Assembly (NCBI GenBank): GCA_031266875.1
Contig: JAISAE010000080.1
Location: 21,417-85,416 of the forward strand
Source of the DNA: Treponema sp.
GTDB taxonomy: Bacteria > Spirochaetota > Spirochaetia > Treponematales > Breznakiellaceae
DNA length: 64,000 bases
Reading direction: 5' to 3'
Translations under genes and position numbers: made by a program
The notes under the pieces: model-generated
Seen by the model: the letters and a program-made list of their open reading frames with translations, nothing else
Databases searched by the model: none
What the model was told of the DNA's origin: nothing
Shown here: piece by piece, positions 46,751 through 57,635 of the stretch
Numbering within the stretch: the first letter of the stretch is position 1
Layout: each line of letters starts with the position of its first letter

Positions 46751-47632
46751 ATGCTGTATAAAAAATCATCTGGCGATATTGCGTTTGATGTCATTAACAT
46801 GATCATTATGCTCTTTCTGGTGTTCGTTACGCTCTATCCCATGTACTATGTGGTGGTTGCATCGGTAACGGACAACATCGCATTGCTGGCGACGCCCGGT
46901 TTTCTGTGGTACCCTAAGGGCTTCACGCTCGGCGCGTTTCGGCTCGCCTTCACCCACCCCCTGCTGATAAGCGGTTACAAGAACATTCTTATTATTATGG
47001 TGGTGTCGCTGTTCATTAACATCTTTCTGTCATTGTTCACGGCCTTCTTCCTTGCCTCTAAGAACATGCTGTTCAAGAAACCAGTGTTGTTTATCATCCT
47101 CTTTACCATGTTCTTTCGCGGCGGCATGATTCCTGACTATCTCAATATCAGGAGTCTGCATCTGTACAACACGCTCTGGGCGCTGATACTGCCAGGCGCG
47201 ATCAGTGTGTACAACTGCATTATTTATCGCACGGCCATCGAAACTATTCCTGACAGCCTCTCGGAGTCGGCGCGCATCGACGGCGCGAATGACATAACAA
47301 TACTGTTCCGTATCATCTTCCCACTGATCAAGCCGACAACCGTTGTGTTACTGCTCTATTATGGCATTGGACATTGGAATAGCTGGTTTCCCGCTTCGAT
47401 CTATATGCAGGATAACTACAAACTGCCGATTCAGAATGTGCTGCGGGCAATTCTGATAGCAAATTCAAACATACTGAACTCAGCCGCAACGGAAACCGAC
47501 CAGATCAACCAGTTCGCCGAGTCCATCAAATACGCTGCTATCGTCATTACCACTGTGCCGATTCTGTTTGTGTACCCGTTCCTGCAACGTTACTTCGTGA
47601 AGGGCGTGATGCTTGGCGCGGTGAAGGGGTGA
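46751..47632 (+). CDS. ABC transporter permease (LplC-like)
   Basis: 'LSESARIDGANDITILFRIIFPLIKPTTVVLLLYYGIGHWN'. Confidence 0.9.
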   Translation: MLYKKSSGDIAFDVINMIIMLFLVFVTLYPMYYVVVASVTDNIALLATPGFLWYPKGFTLGAFRLAFTHPLLISGYKNILIIMVVSLFINIFLSLFTAFFLASKNMLFKKPVLFIILFTMFFRGGMIPDYLNIRSLHLYNTLWALILPGAISVYNCIIYRTAIETIPDSLSESARIDGANDITILFRIIFPLIKPTTVVLLLYYGIGHWNSWFPASIYMQDNYKLPIQNVLRAILIANSNILNSAATETDQINQFAESIKYAAIVITTVPILFVYPFLQRYFVKGVMLGAVKG

Positions 47633-47649
47633 GTTACGGGGCGCGGTAT

Positions 47650-47682
47650 AAAGTTGAGGCAAGGCATACCGCCTCAACTTTG
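47650..47682. terminator. Stem-loop between convergent genes
   Basis: aaagttgaggc-aaggcatacc-gcctcaacttt. Confidence 0.6.
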
Positions 47683-47723
47683 CCACGCCCGTCTGTAACG
47701 GTTTTATCGCGCCCAACCGCAAT

Positions 47724-49055
47724 TTACGCGCTGAACAACTGATTGACCATGAGGGTTGGCTGCTGAGTCGCGTCAAGCGTATCGCGCCAGAGGGTGCCTT
47801 CCGGGTCAACGCGGTTACGGTGCGACACCGCCGCCTTCATAGGAATATGCACAAACTCGTTGTTCACCAGCCCTACGATGAGCTTCGTCTTACCAGCCAT
47901 TGCCGCGTGAACCGCCGCGTTCCCCAGTCGCTCGCAGTAGACCGAGTCAACCGGCGACGCGGGCGCAGAGCGGACAATGTAGCTGGGGTCAATGTACTTC
48001 AGGGTAATATCCATCTTTTTTTCCTCAAAGTATTCGATGATGCGGTCGCGCAAATACGTGCCAGCATCCGCCATTTTGAGGTTACCGCCAGCATCGGTGT
48101 TATGCTCGGTCAGCAGCTGCTCCTGCAATATGCCCTCGGCAAGGATAACGACAGCGTGCCGCCGTCTCCGCAGGCGCTGCTCAAGGTGGTGGAAGAAGCC
48201 GTTTTCGCCCTCAAGGTTGAACGGTACTTCGGGGATAAGCACGAAGTTGACCTCGTGGCTGGCAAGGGCGGTATGCACCGCGATAAAGCCGGATTCCCGC
48301 CCCATCAGCTTAACCAGCCCGATGCCGTTCATTTGGGAAGTGGCTTCCATGTGCGCCGACGCCACGACATCAACCGCCTTGGCAACCGCTGTATCAAAGC
48401 CAAAGGACTTCTGGATAAAGGCGAAGTCATTATCAACAGTCTTAGGCACGCCAATCATAGCGATCTTCAGCTTGCGCCGCTCAATCTCCTCGGCAATATC
48501 GAGAGAACCTCTCTGGGTTCCATCGCCGCCAATGGTGAAAAGCATATTGAGGTTAAGCTGCTCCATGGCGTCCACGATCTTGCCAACCTCCTTGCCGCCG
48601 CCACGGGCGCTTCCCAAGAACGTACCGCCGAGCTTGTGTATGCTATCAACGTTGTCAGGGTTCAGTTCCCGTGTCGGGTACTGATACTCCGGCAGAAAGC
48701 CTTTGTAGCCGTAGCGGATGCCGGTGATGCGATGAACGCCGTAGCGCTGCCAGAGACAGCGGACTATGGCGCGGATCACATCGTTGATGCCCGGACAAAG
48801 GCCGCCGCAACTGACAATACCGGCATGAACATGCGCCGGCATGAAGTAGATCATCTCACGCGGCCCCGCACACTCAAGCACCTGACTGCGCTTGAGCGCG
48901 TTTTGCGTCCCAAGCTTCACACTTGGGCTCCTACAGATAAACTGGTCATCCGTAACATAGTTCGCCATCATATCGCCCGCCGCACGGGACATCTCAATAG
49001 GCGATTTGTTGTTCCGTTTCCCCAGGTCCTCAATGGTAAAGTCAAACTCTTCCAT
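47724..49055 (-). CDS. 6-phosphofructokinase (second, longer paralog)
   Basis: '[20 protein letters not shown]', '[20 protein letters not shown]', '[22 protein letters not shown]'. Confidence 0.9.
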   Translation of the reverse strand: MEEFDFTIEDLGKRNNKSPIEMSRAAGDMMANYVTDDQFICRSPSVKLGTQNALKRSQVLECAGPREMIYFMPAHVHAGIVSCGGLCPGINDVIRAIVRCLWQRYGVHRITGIRYGYKGFLPEYQYPTRELNPDNVDSIHKLGGTFLGSARGGGKEVGKIVDAMEQLNLNMLFTIGGDGTQRGSLDIAEEIERRKLKIAMIGVPKTVDNDFAFIQKSFGFDTAVAKAVDVVASAHMEATSQMNGIGLVKLMGRESGFIAVHTALASHEVNFVLIPEVPFNLEGENGFFHHLEQRLRRRRHAVVILAEGILQEQLLTEHNTDAGGNLKMADAGTYLRDRIIEYFEEKKMDITLKYIDPSYIVRSAPASPVDSVYCERLGNAAVHAAMAGKTKLIVGLVNNEFVHIPMKAAVSHRNRVDPEGTLWRDTLDATQQPTLMVNQLFSA

Positions 49056-49154
49056 AAAAACTTGTTCTCCCTATCCTTAGTATGAGTAAATCATAATCCA
49101 GCTTCGCATATCAGTATATAGTCTTTTTTTGGTGTATCTATAACAATCCTGAGT

Positions 49155-49721
49155 ATGATTGAACTCATCGTGTTTCTGGGAAATCCGGGCGGCCAGTATG
49201 CGCGTAACCGGCACAACGCGGGACGCCTTCTGGCCGAGTCCCTGCCGTTTTCTTCATCGCTGGCCTGGGGGCGAAAGTACAAGGGACTATACGCTGCCTT
49301 TGACGGCAGGTATATGCTCATGCCTGAAACCTTTATGAACCTGTCGGGCGAGTCCGTAGGCGCGGCAGCAACGTTCTTCAAGATTCCGCCGGAACAAATC
49401 CTCGTGGTCCATGATGAACTGGAACTGCCCCTGGGAACTGTCTCGCTCAAGTTTTCAGGCGGACTCGGCGGGCATAACGGTCTGCGCTCAATCAAAGCCT
49501 GCCTCAATACCGCTGATTTCTGGCGGCTTCGCATCGGCATAGGCCGCCCCGCTCACAGCGACATCGCGTCATGGGTACTCTCGGACTTCACCACCGCCGA
49601 AACCGCCATACTCAAACAGGCGTTGGAAGCCTGCGCGGATGTCCTGCTCCATATCCTGAAAGAGGAACCAGCATCCCTCTTGCCAAAATGGAACAAGCAA
49701 AACTGCTGCCTTGAGGTATAG
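49155..49721 (+). CDS. pth: Peptidyl-tRNA hydrolase
   Basis: 'VFLGNPGGQYARNRHNAGRLL', 'PETFMNLSGESV', 'VHDELELPLGTVSLKFSGGLGGHNGLRSI'. Confidence 0.95.
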   Translation: MIELIVFLGNPGGQYARNRHNAGRLLAESLPFSSSLAWGRKYKGLYAAFDGRYMLMPETFMNLSGESVGAAATFFKIPPEQILVVHDELELPLGTVSLKFSGGLGGHNGLRSIKACLNTADFWRLRIGIGRPAHSDIASWVLSDFTTAETAILKQALEACADVLLHILKEEPASLLPKWNKQNCCLEV

Positions 49722-49956
49722 ACAACGCGATCTCGACGCATCAATGTCAGACACCACGATCGAGACACGCTATAAGCCACTAGCCCACAAAGGGGCGTTA
49801 GGAACTCACCGGCTCACGCTGGTATACAGGGTAAAGCCATGCCTCAAAGACGCCGATTTTATAAAAGATTGTTTTTAGAAACGGAATTTCTGGGAACAAT
49901 CCGGACGTGCGGTTCAACCGCACTGCTCCGCACACTTTTTTAGCAAGGATGCGTCT

Positions 49957-52116
49957 ATGAAACATGTGAAACATTCGAGACATTCTGTACTGTTTTTGAA
50001 ATTCGTGATGTCGCTGGTGCTTATTACTTCCAGCTTCTCGCTTTATGCCCAGCCAATTCAGGAAGGAACTAGTCCGGCGCCTGCCTCAGCTGCCATTCCA
50101 GCGGCGGCTCCAGCGCCATCCCCGGCTCCAGCGCCGCCTGCGGCGTCAACAACTGAGACAACCCCTTTTGTGTTGAACAAACTCGCGCTGTTTTCTTCTG
50201 GGGTTGGCTTCTTTGAGCATAGCGGCGTCATGGCCAATGACGCGGAAATAGTTCTGGCATTCAGCGTGGACGCGATCAATGACGTCTTAAAGTCTCTGGC
50301 GGTAAGCGATCTGGGTTCCAGAGAGCGGGCTATTGTGTATCCAGTGGATCAGCCGCTGGACCGCGCTCTGCAAAGCCTCAAGATCGATCTTTCAGGCAAC
50401 CCCAGCGTGGCGCGTATCCTTAATGGCTTGAAAGGCGAGGAAGTTGACGTATACGCTCCAAACCTCATCAGCGGACGGATCATCGCTGTTGAGGGCGAAG
50501 ACGATCCGCTCCTGCGCTACGCCACCGGCGTTACCGGCAATTATGGCATTGGACCAGCGGTAACACTCTACACAAACGCTGGTGTCAAAGTGGTTCGGCT
50601 CTCCGAAGTGCTGGGTTTCGCGTTCAAGAATCAGACGGTGAACGATGACTTAAATCGTGCGCTTGACCTTATTATGGCATCAAGCAACACCAATACCCGT
50701 AATCTTACGATTCAACTCAAGGGGAATACCACCCGCAAAATTTCGATTAGCTATGTGATTCCCGCTGCGGTATGGAAAGCCTCTTACCGGCTGGACCTTG
50801 TTGAGACGCCAAACGCCGCGTTCCAAGGCTGGGCCATTGTTGATAATGACAGCGACATGGACTGGAACAATATCCAGCTCTCTCTGGTTACCGGCCGTCC
50901 GGTCTCGTTCATTCAGGAACTTTACGCGCCTTACCATGTGAACCGCCCCATTGTCCCGCTCGCAATCGCGGGAACCGCGGAACCGGCTACCTATGAGTCA
51001 GGACGGAGCAATTCCGTCCTCACGTTTAATGATTCGGTATCGGGAACGGGATATGAACGAGCGCCGGAGACACAGGCAGCGCGGGCGGCTGGAGGGACCG
51101 CGCCAAAAGCCGCTTCCCTCACCGCCGCGATTGACCTCATCACTCCCCATGGACAGGACGCCGCCGAACAGTTCGAGTTCACCTTCCCCAACGCGGTGAG
51201 TATTCCGCGCCAGCAGAGCGCCATGCTTCCGCTCGTGGAAACGAGGCTTGAAGTAACAAAGACCCTGATCTTCCCAGCCACCGCGCCGAATAATCGCACC
51301 ATCCACCCCTTAGTGGGCGCGGAACTCATCAACAAAACACGACTGACGCTCCCCGCCGGCCCCATCACGGTCTATGACGGTGGAACCTATGCGGGCGACG
51401 CGCTCGTTGACTCCTTCCCGCCCAATGAGAAGCGCCTCATCTCCCACGGGGAAGACCTCGCCGTAAACGGCAGCGTGTCTATGAGCAGCAGCAGCCCCAT
51501 AACCACTGTTACCATAAGCCAAGGGGTTATGACCATCAACCGAAGCCAGGACTTTGTTAAGACCTACACGTTCAAGAACGCCAGCGCTGAATCCAAACGC
51601 CTTGTACTGGAACACCCGATTACTTCAGGTGCGCGGCTCGTCTCTCCCACATACACCGAGCGTACCGATACGGTCTATCGCTTTACGTTGACGCTAGCGC
51701 CCGGACAGGAACTGTCTTATGAGGTTAAGGAAGAGCGGCCCGCGTATGAGCGAATCACCCTGGGACGGCTCCAGCCTGAGACGTTGTTGAGCTATTCTAC
51801 CAACGGTGAAATACCTGCCAATGCGCGTACAAGCCTGCAAAAAGCTGTGGAGTTACGGCAGGCGCTTGATAACGCGAATACGGCGCTTGTCGCGCTGAAA
51901 ACAGAACGGGAGCGAGTTGTTACTGAACAGCAGCGCGTCCGGGAAATACTGAGCGTTGTGGGAAACACAGGCCCTCAAGGAGAGGAATACCTCGGACGGC
52001 TGGTTTCTTACGAAGGCAACCTAGACTCGCTCAGTGGGCAGATTAAGAGCGCGGAAGAGACGCTGAGAACAGCGCAAACCGATTACAATACCTACCTCGC
52101 CAACCTTAGCCTTTAA
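49957..52116 (+). CDS. Secreted DUF4139-type protein
   Basis: Signal peptide; 'SYVIPAAVWKASYRLDLVE', 'WAIVDNDSDMDWNNIQLSLVTGRPVSF'; C-terminal coiled coil. Confidence 0.75.
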   Translation: MKHVKHSRHSVLFLKFVMSLVLITSSFSLYAQPIQEGTSPAPASAAIPAAAPAPSPAPAPPAASTTETTPFVLNKLALFSSGVGFFEHSGVMANDAEIVLAFSVDAINDVLKSLAVSDLGSRERAIVYPVDQPLDRALQSLKIDLSGNPSVARILNGLKGEEVDVYAPNLISGRIIAVEGEDDPLLRYATGVTGNYGIGPAVTLYTNAGVKVVRLSEVLGFAFKNQTVNDDLNRALDLIMASSNTNTRNLTIQLKGNTTRKISISYVIPAAVWKASYRLDLVETPNAAFQGWAIVDNDSDMDWNNIQLSLVTGRPVSFIQELYAPYHVNRPIVPLAIAGTAEPATYESGRSNSVLTFNDSVSGTGYERAPETQAARAAGGTAPKAASLTAAIDLITPHGQDAAEQFEFTFPNAVSIPRQQSAMLPLVETRLEVTKTLIFPATAPNNRTIHPLVGAELINKTRLTLPAGPITVYDGGTYAGDALVDSFPPNEKRLISHGEDLAVNGSVSMSSSSPITTVTISQGVMTINRSQDFVKTYTFKNASAESKRLVLEHPITSGARLVSPTYTERTDTVYRFTLTLAPGQELSYEVKEERPAYERITLGRLQPETLLSYSTNGEIPANARTSLQKAVELRQALDNANTALVALKTERERVVTEQQRVREILSVVGNTGPQGEEYLGRLVSYEGNLDSLSGQIKSAEETLRTAQTDYNTYLANLSL

Positions 52117-52134
52117 TCCTTTCTTCTACTAAAA

Positions 52135-52170
52135 CAGGGGCTTGCTGATTGATTTCAGCAAGCCCCTGTT
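52135..52170. terminator. Stem-loop terminator
   Basis: acaggggcttgctga-ttgat-ttcagcaagcccctgt. Confidence 0.85.
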
Positions 52171-52249
52171 CATCTGCCTCCGCAGGACTTCAATCCACAC
52201 CCATCCAGCCTCGCGTAAGTTCCCTAGCGCGTGTGCTTTGTCCCGGAGC

Positions 52250-52465
52250 GCGTTTGCTCTGAGCCGGAGAACATTTTATTTGAGGCGGAGAACATTTTAT
52301 TTGAGGCAGAGAACACTTTCTCTGAGGCGGAGAAGTTTGTCTCTGAGGCGGAGAACATTTTATTTGAGGCGGAGAAGTTTGTCTCTGAGGCAGAGAACAT
52401 TTTATTTGAGACGGAGAACATTTTATTTGAGGCGGAGCGCGTTTTCTCTGAGCCAGAGAAATTTG
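52250..52465. repeat. Tandem array 4, 21-bp period, consensus ~GAGGCGGAGAACATTTTATTT, about 10 units
   Basis: Read directly. Confidence 0.95.
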
Positions 52466-52520
52466 TCTTTTCCTCAAAAATAAGCTCAATCTGCCCCGCC
52501 TTTTTTCGCCACGCCTCTGC

Positions 52521-54266
52521 TTAACCAAGATCGCCGGTCAAGCGTGCGTAGAGGCCATTACGCCGCATAAGTTCCGTGTGGGTTCCCTGCTCTCCAATGC
52601 CCTGTTCCGTGAGTACGATGATGCGTCCGGCGTTTCTGACTGTTGAAAGCCGGTGAGCAATGATGAGTGTGGCGCGGTTTTTGGCCAAGCCGGTGAGCGC
52701 CTCATGTACGATGCGCTCGCTTTCGTTATCCAGCGCGCTGGTTGCCTCGTCAAAAATCAGGATAGGCGGGTTTTTGAGGAACACGCGGGCAATGCTGAGG
52801 CGCTGACGCTGGCCCCCAGAAAGTTTCACGCCGCGCTGACCAATGTTGCTGTTATAGCCGTTGGGTAACGACATGATAAAATCATGGGCATTGGCCTTTT
52901 TCGCCGCCGTAATGACGTCCGCGTCATCCGCCGCAGGGTTCCCATAACGAATGTTGTCGAATACAGTTCCGGCAAAGAGATAAACGTCCTGCTGCACTAC
53001 GCCGATATGCCGCCGCAGGGTTTGCAGGTCAAAGCCGCGAATGTCAACGCCGTCCACCAGAATCGCTCCGGCGTTCACCTCGTAAAAACGGGGGATTAAC
53101 GCGCAGAGGCTTGTTTTACCCACGCCGGAATGACCAACGATTGCCACTGATTCACCGGCTTTTATATCCAGCGAAATATGCTCAAGCACGTTTTCTCGTC
53201 CCTCGTCGTATTTGAAACTGACATTGACAAACTCAATATGTCCCTGAATCACCGGTTCACTGTGTGTCATGTTTGTCAAACAGCCCGCCCCGTAACCTGT
53301 TTCAGGCGCTGTCTCCATGATTTCCATGAAGCGGTTGAAGCCCGCAAAGCCGTCCTGATATTGCTGAACAACAAAGGCAATCCGGGAAATGGGAGCGGTA
53401 AGATAACCCACATAAAGCAGGAAGGTGATGAGGTCAGCGACATTCAGCGACGCGCCGCTGATCCAGAGACTGCCCGCGGCAACCACTGCCACGGTAATAA
53501 GCTGGGCAAAAAAATACTCCATGCCGGTGAAGTAAAACGCCTCACGTTTGTAAATGAACGCCCGCCCCTGGAAGAATTGCTCATTGACCCCCGCGAATTT
53601 TTGCCACTCTTGTTCTTCGTTGGCGAATGATTTTACCACCCGGATTCCTCCGATGCTGTCTTCCAGTTGCGCGTTAAGTTCTGCGAGGCGCTCGCGGTTA
53701 TTCCGGTATGCGGCACGCATCTTGCCCTGAAAGAGCAGGGAATAAGCTGCCATCACGGGTAAAAAGGCGCATACCACCAGCGCAAGCCAAAGGTTGATGT
53801 TCATCAGGATGATCATCGCGCCAATGAAACGCAAGCCGTAAATCATCAGGTCTTCCGGGCCGTGATGATAGAGTTCCGCGAGATTCAGCAGATCATTGGT
53901 GATTCGGGACATGAGCGCGCCAGTTTTGTTTTTGTCGAAAAAACTAAAGGGCAGTTTCTGGCAGTGCGCGAAAAGCTCATTCCGCATATCCCGCTCCATC
54001 CTCGCGCCCATCTTGTGTCCCATATAATCATAGAACAGGGCGCAGGCGGTCTGGACACTTATCAATACCAGCATCGTCAGAGCGCCTCTCGAAAAATCGC
54101 GTGTAACGCCACCAAGCGCGTCCTGGGTAATATACCGGACACAGAGCGGCAGCATGAGTGAAACTATCGACACCCCAAGGGCGCAGATAATATCCGCAAC
54201 AAACAGTAGGGTATACGGTTTGTAAAATGAAAAGAACTTTCCAATTCGGTCTCTTGATTGAGACAT
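52521..54266 (-). CDS. ABC exporter half-transporter (TM domain + ATPase)
   Basis: 'VAIVGHSGVGKTSLCALIPRFYE', 'KLSGGQRQRLSIARVFLKNPPILIFDEATSALD'. Confidence 0.93.
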   Translation of the reverse strand: MSQSRDRIGKFFSFYKPYTLLFVADIICALGVSIVSLMLPLCVRYITQDALGGVTRDFSRGALTMLVLISVQTACALFYDYMGHKMGARMERDMRNELFAHCQKLPFSFFDKNKTGALMSRITNDLLNLAELYHHGPEDLMIYGLRFIGAMIILMNINLWLALVVCAFLPVMAAYSLLFQGKMRAAYRNNRERLAELNAQLEDSIGGIRVVKSFANEEQEWQKFAGVNEQFFQGRAFIYKREAFYFTGMEYFFAQLITVAVVAAGSLWISGASLNVADLITFLLYVGYLTAPISRIAFVVQQYQDGFAGFNRFMEIMETAPETGYGAGCLTNMTHSEPVIQGHIEFVNVSFKYDEGRENVLEHISLDIKAGESVAIVGHSGVGKTSLCALIPRFYEVNAGAILVDGVDIRGFDLQTLRRHIGVVQQDVYLFAGTVFDNIRYGNPAADDADVITAAKKANAHDFIMSLPNGYNSNIGQRGVKLSGGQRQRLSIARVFLKNPPILIFDEATSALDNESERIVHEALTGLAKNRATLIIAHRLSTVRNAGRIIVLTEQGIGEQGTHTELMRRNGLYARLTGDLG

Positions 54267-54507
54267 ACATTTCCTCCGCTAGTGTTTGGACAAGCGCACA
54301 CCGGAGGCAAGGTTTTTATATTGTTGAAAGGCTGCCAGCCGGATTAGCGCGTTGTCCTCATGAGATTGAGAACCTTGTTTTGTGTGTTGTTTGTTTTCAT
54401 TGAACGCTCCTTATGTGTATGTATATCACTCGGCAATGGTACTGATTCGTGTATACCCTGACTAGGCGGAAGCCCGCGCCTTGATTCGGACGCGCTCACG
54501 GGAACGC

Positions 54508-54870
54508 CGCCTAGCCTCGACCGGCACGCTCAAGCGCGTCTCGGCCTGCTGGTTGCGGAGGTTGAGGCTGACCGCCTGCTGCTTCAGGAGCCTTGCTGAC
54601 AAGGCGCACTAGGCCCGCCAATGAGGTGCGCCCAGTCAAGCACCAGCGTTCTCGCGCCTAGCCTCGACTGACGCGCTCAAGCGCGTCTCGCGCCTGCTGG
54701 TTGCGGGGGTTAAGAAAGGAGCGCCGCCTGCTTCAGGAGCCTTGCTGACAAGGCGCGATAGGCTCGCCAATGAGGTGCCGGTCAAGCACCGGCGTTCATG
54801 CGCCTAGCCCCGGCTGACGCGCTCAAGCGCGTCTCGCGCCTGCTGGTTGCGGGGGTTGAGGTTGACCGCC
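54508..54870. repeat. Three degenerate tandem copies (~146-bp period) derived from the 3' end of the TPR gene
   Basis: cgcctagcc..cg.c..acgcgctcaagcgcgtctcgcgcctgctggttgcgg at 54508, 54655, 54801. Confidence 0.9.
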
Positions 54871-55478
54871 TGCTCGTAAGCCTTAATCGCCTGAACACGC
54901 TCGCCTGCTGCTTCACGGCTCAGACCCAGATGATACCACCATGACGAATTATGCGGGTTAAGCTTGACTGCGGTAGTATAGGCGATGTCAGCGTGGAGAA
55001 AGCGCCGGTTCAGGTGATATATCTCACCAACAAAGAAATAGGCGGTCGCGGTGGCGCTGCCCTGGGGAACCGCATTAACGTAGCGCTGCATGAAACTCAG
55101 GGCGCGTTCATAGTCTTTGAGGTAGAAATACGCCTCGCCCATAGTTTCAATAAGCCGGTAGTCAGTATTCGTGCGAAGTCCGTGTTCGCCCCACTGAATC
55201 ACCTCGGAGTAACGTTCCTGCCGCGCCAGTGTCCAGGCGAGAATCACGTAAGACTCGGATCCGGCAGTGTTACTGGAAATCTCGTCCATACAGCGCCGTA
55301 CCGCCTCGTTATAGTATGGTATGGCTTCATTCATCCGGTTCCTCTCCTCCAGTTCCAGACCGATCTGGTAGTTCTGTAAGGCGCTATACGGCTGAAGCCC
55401 CGAAACACTGCCTGTTATCTGCGCGAATACGCTTTGGTTTACGAGATACAGAACAAAAAACAGAGTACATAGCTTCAT
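54804..55478 (-). CDS. Secreted TPR-repeat protein
   Basis: MKLCTLFFVLYLVNQSVFAQ start; TPR motifs to 'AYEQAVNLNPRNQQARDALERVSRG'. Track start 55556. Confidence 0.8.
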   Translation of the reverse strand: MKLCTLFFVLYLVNQSVFAQITGSVSGLQPYSALQNYQIGLELEERNRMNEAIPYYNEAVRRCMDEISSNTAGSESYVILAWTLARQERYSEVIQWGEHGLRTNTDYRLIETMGEAYFYLKDYERALSFMQRYVNAVPQGSATATAYFFVGEIYHLNRRFLHADIAYTTAVKLNPHNSSWWYHLGLSREAAGERVQAIKAYEQAVNLNPRNQQARDALERVSRG

Positions 55479-55756
55479 ATTTCCCTCACTTCTTAACTTA
55501 TCGGGTAACAGCAGGGGCTTACCGCACGGGATCGGTTCATGTCTACCTAAAACCACGGGCGCACAGCTTCGGCAAGCTCAGTGAGTGCGCTTTTCTTACA
55601 ATGGGATTCTCTATTGGAACTTGTGGTAACCGGAATGTTCCCCAAGACGTTGGGGTTTTGAAAAGGCCTCCGCGAAGCGGAGACCTTGTATGCAAAAATG
55701 GCGAGAAGGTTCCCCAGCGCGGATGGAGCGCGGAATAACCAGCCAAGGCAAAACTA

Positions 55757-56221
55757 TTAGGTCGTTGGCTTCCCGGCTGTTTCTACAGGCACTTCAAAAG
55801 TTATATCTTGAAGATTACGTTTAAGGTTGGCGGACGACAAAAATAACAGCTTTACACCCTTTACGTGCTGGGTATTCAGTTCTTCCGGCGTTGCCGTCCC
55901 CTCACTGGAAACCGAAATGCGGAACGAACCAAACCCTTCAAGGTTCACCGACTGCCCCTGCTTGAGGAAAGCCGGCAGCACTTCAACTAAGTTGGAGAGA
56001 ACGGTCCGCACGTCCCCCAGAGAAAGCGCCGACCGCTTCTCGATTTCCTTTGCGATATCCTTAATCCCTACGGTTCCTGATTGTTCCTGCGTCAAATACC
56101 ATTTTGACTGCGTTAAATCCTGAGGATTCTTCCTCTGAAGTTTTCTGAGCCAAAGCGCCATACGCGCCTCCTGTGCGTTAAAATATGCCTTCACTCTGCC
56201 ATATTGCGCTGAGAAAATCAA
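55757..56221 (-). CDS. HU/IHF-family DNA-binding protein
   Basis: 'IAKEIEKRSALSLGDVRTVLSNLVEVLPAFLKQGQSVNLEGFGSFRISVSSEG'. Confidence 0.8.
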   Translation of the reverse strand: MIFSAQYGRVKAYFNAQEARMALWLRKLQRKNPQDLTQSKWYLTQEQSGTVGIKDIAKEIEKRSALSLGDVRTVLSNLVEVLPAFLKQGQSVNLEGFGSFRISVSSEGTATPEELNTQHVKGVKLLFLSSANLKRNLQDITFEVPVETAGKPTT

Positions 56222-56357
56222 GTAATTTTTATAAGATGCGCGTCTCGTAAGAAAGAGACGCGGACTTTTGGGGGCTTAGGTCAATAGCCCGTGTTTACTG
56301 CGAAAGGCTATCCGCTAAAACTGTTGGATGGCGTGGGGACTTGTCAAGTTAAGCAAC

Positions 56358-57635
56358 CTATTTATGCCGCCGGTCAAGTTCGGCAAGCACTTCAGCGACA
56401 CTTACCTTTTCCCTGCTCATAAGCGCGGTAGTAAAGTACACAAGGTCTGCTACTTCCCAGACGACTTCGGCGTGGCTGCTGGCGGTGCAGACCTCAAAGG
56501 CTTCTTCCATAAGTTTTTTGCGTACCTTGCCGCTGTCCAGCGTCGCGGTGTACGAATCGGGCTGGGCGTTACGGAAGCGGTCTTCAATGATGGATTGCAG
56601 AAACTGCCAGGTGAACTGTCGATCTATGCTGAAGCATGACCAGCCTCCGGTGTGGCAGACTGGCCCTGCGGGTTCCACCTCGGCGAGAAGCGCGTCGCGG
56701 TCGCAATCGGCGCGGAGGCGAAGCAGGCGCAGGGTGTTGCCGGAGCCTTCACCCTTCATCCAGAGCGCGTTGCGGGTGCGGCTGTGGAGACAGAGATTGC
56801 CCCGCTTGAAGGTTTCGGTTACGGCCTCGCGGTCAACAAAGCCGGTCATAAGTACCTGACCATCGGGAGCTTGGGCAATGACGGGTAAGATACCGCTGCC
56901 CTTGCGCCAATTGAGCGAGCGGACAAAGGCATCGGCAAGCGCGATTTTACCGGTGTACAGCGCCATGCCGAGCTGCACATCACAGCCAAGAGCTGTCAGA
57001 GACTCGATTTCATCAAGGCTGGAAACCCCGCCCGCGACAGTAATAACGCTGAATAGCTCGGCCCGAAGGCGTTTTACGATTCCGCTGTCAATGCCGCTCA
57101 TGGTTCCTTCCCGTTCAACGCACGTAAAGAGCAGTTCGGCGGCATACGGCTCCACGGCTTTGGCGCTGTTGATGAGCGGCAGACCGGTTCGCGTTTTCCA
57201 AGCGTCCACGACGATTTCGCTGTCGCGGGCGTCTACCGCGACAATGAGCCGCTCACGGCCTATCGCATTGGCAAAGGCTTCAAGCAGTTCCGTGTTTACC
57301 TTAAATTGATCTGCCTGCTTTGGATCGCGGAACGCCTGGGAACCGATGATAATTTTTTTTGCCCCAAGTTTGATGAGCTGCTTTGCCTGCTCGACGGTCC
57401 TGATGCCGCCGCCAACGCGACACTCAGCTTTCCGCAAGAGCGGTACCAGCAGGCTGAAGTTGGAACCCTTGCCCATAGCGGCGTCAAGGTCTATGAGCGC
57501 CACTTCTCCGTAACGGTTGAATTCAACGGCCAATTCTTCAGGGTTATCCCGCTGTAAGACCAGTTCCTGTCCCTGTTTTAACTGAACAACTTTTCCGTTC
57601 TGTATATCTATAGAAGCGATTACCATCTGACACAA
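56358..57635 (-). CDS. HisA-HisI-HisE three-domain fusion
   Basis: HisA '[13 protein letters not shown] ... [11 protein letters not shown]'; HisI '[17 protein letters not shown] ... DCDRDALL ... GPVCHTG'; HisE '[16 protein letters not shown] ... [12 protein letters not shown]'. Confidence 0.9.
   Translation of the reverse strand: MCQMVIASIDIQNGKVVQLKQGQELVLQRDNPEELAVEFNRYGEVALIDLDAAMGKGSNFSLLVPLLRKAECRVGGGIRTVEQAKQLIKLGAKKIIIGSQAFRDPKQADQFKVNTELLEAFANAIGRERLIVAVDARDSEIVVDAWKTRTGLPLINSAKAVEPYAAELLFTCVEREGTMSGIDSGIVKRLRAELFSVITVAGGVSSLDEIESLTALGCDVQLGMALYTGKIALADAFVRSLNWRKGSGILPVIAQAPDGQVLMTGFVDREAVTETFKRGNLCLHSRTRNALWMKGEGSGNTLRLLRLRADCDRDALLAEVEPAGPVCHTGGWSCFSIDRQFTWQFLQSIIEDRFRNAQPDSYTATLDSGKVRKKLMEEAFEVCTASSHAEVVWEVADLVYFTTALMSREKVSVAEVLAELDRRHK

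Noticed and set aside
47820-49085. 421-aa + strand ORF opposite the second PFK
   Set aside because: Antisense shadow of a well-supported enzyme gene; composition (His/Arg/Asn-rich) and lack of motifs argue against coding.
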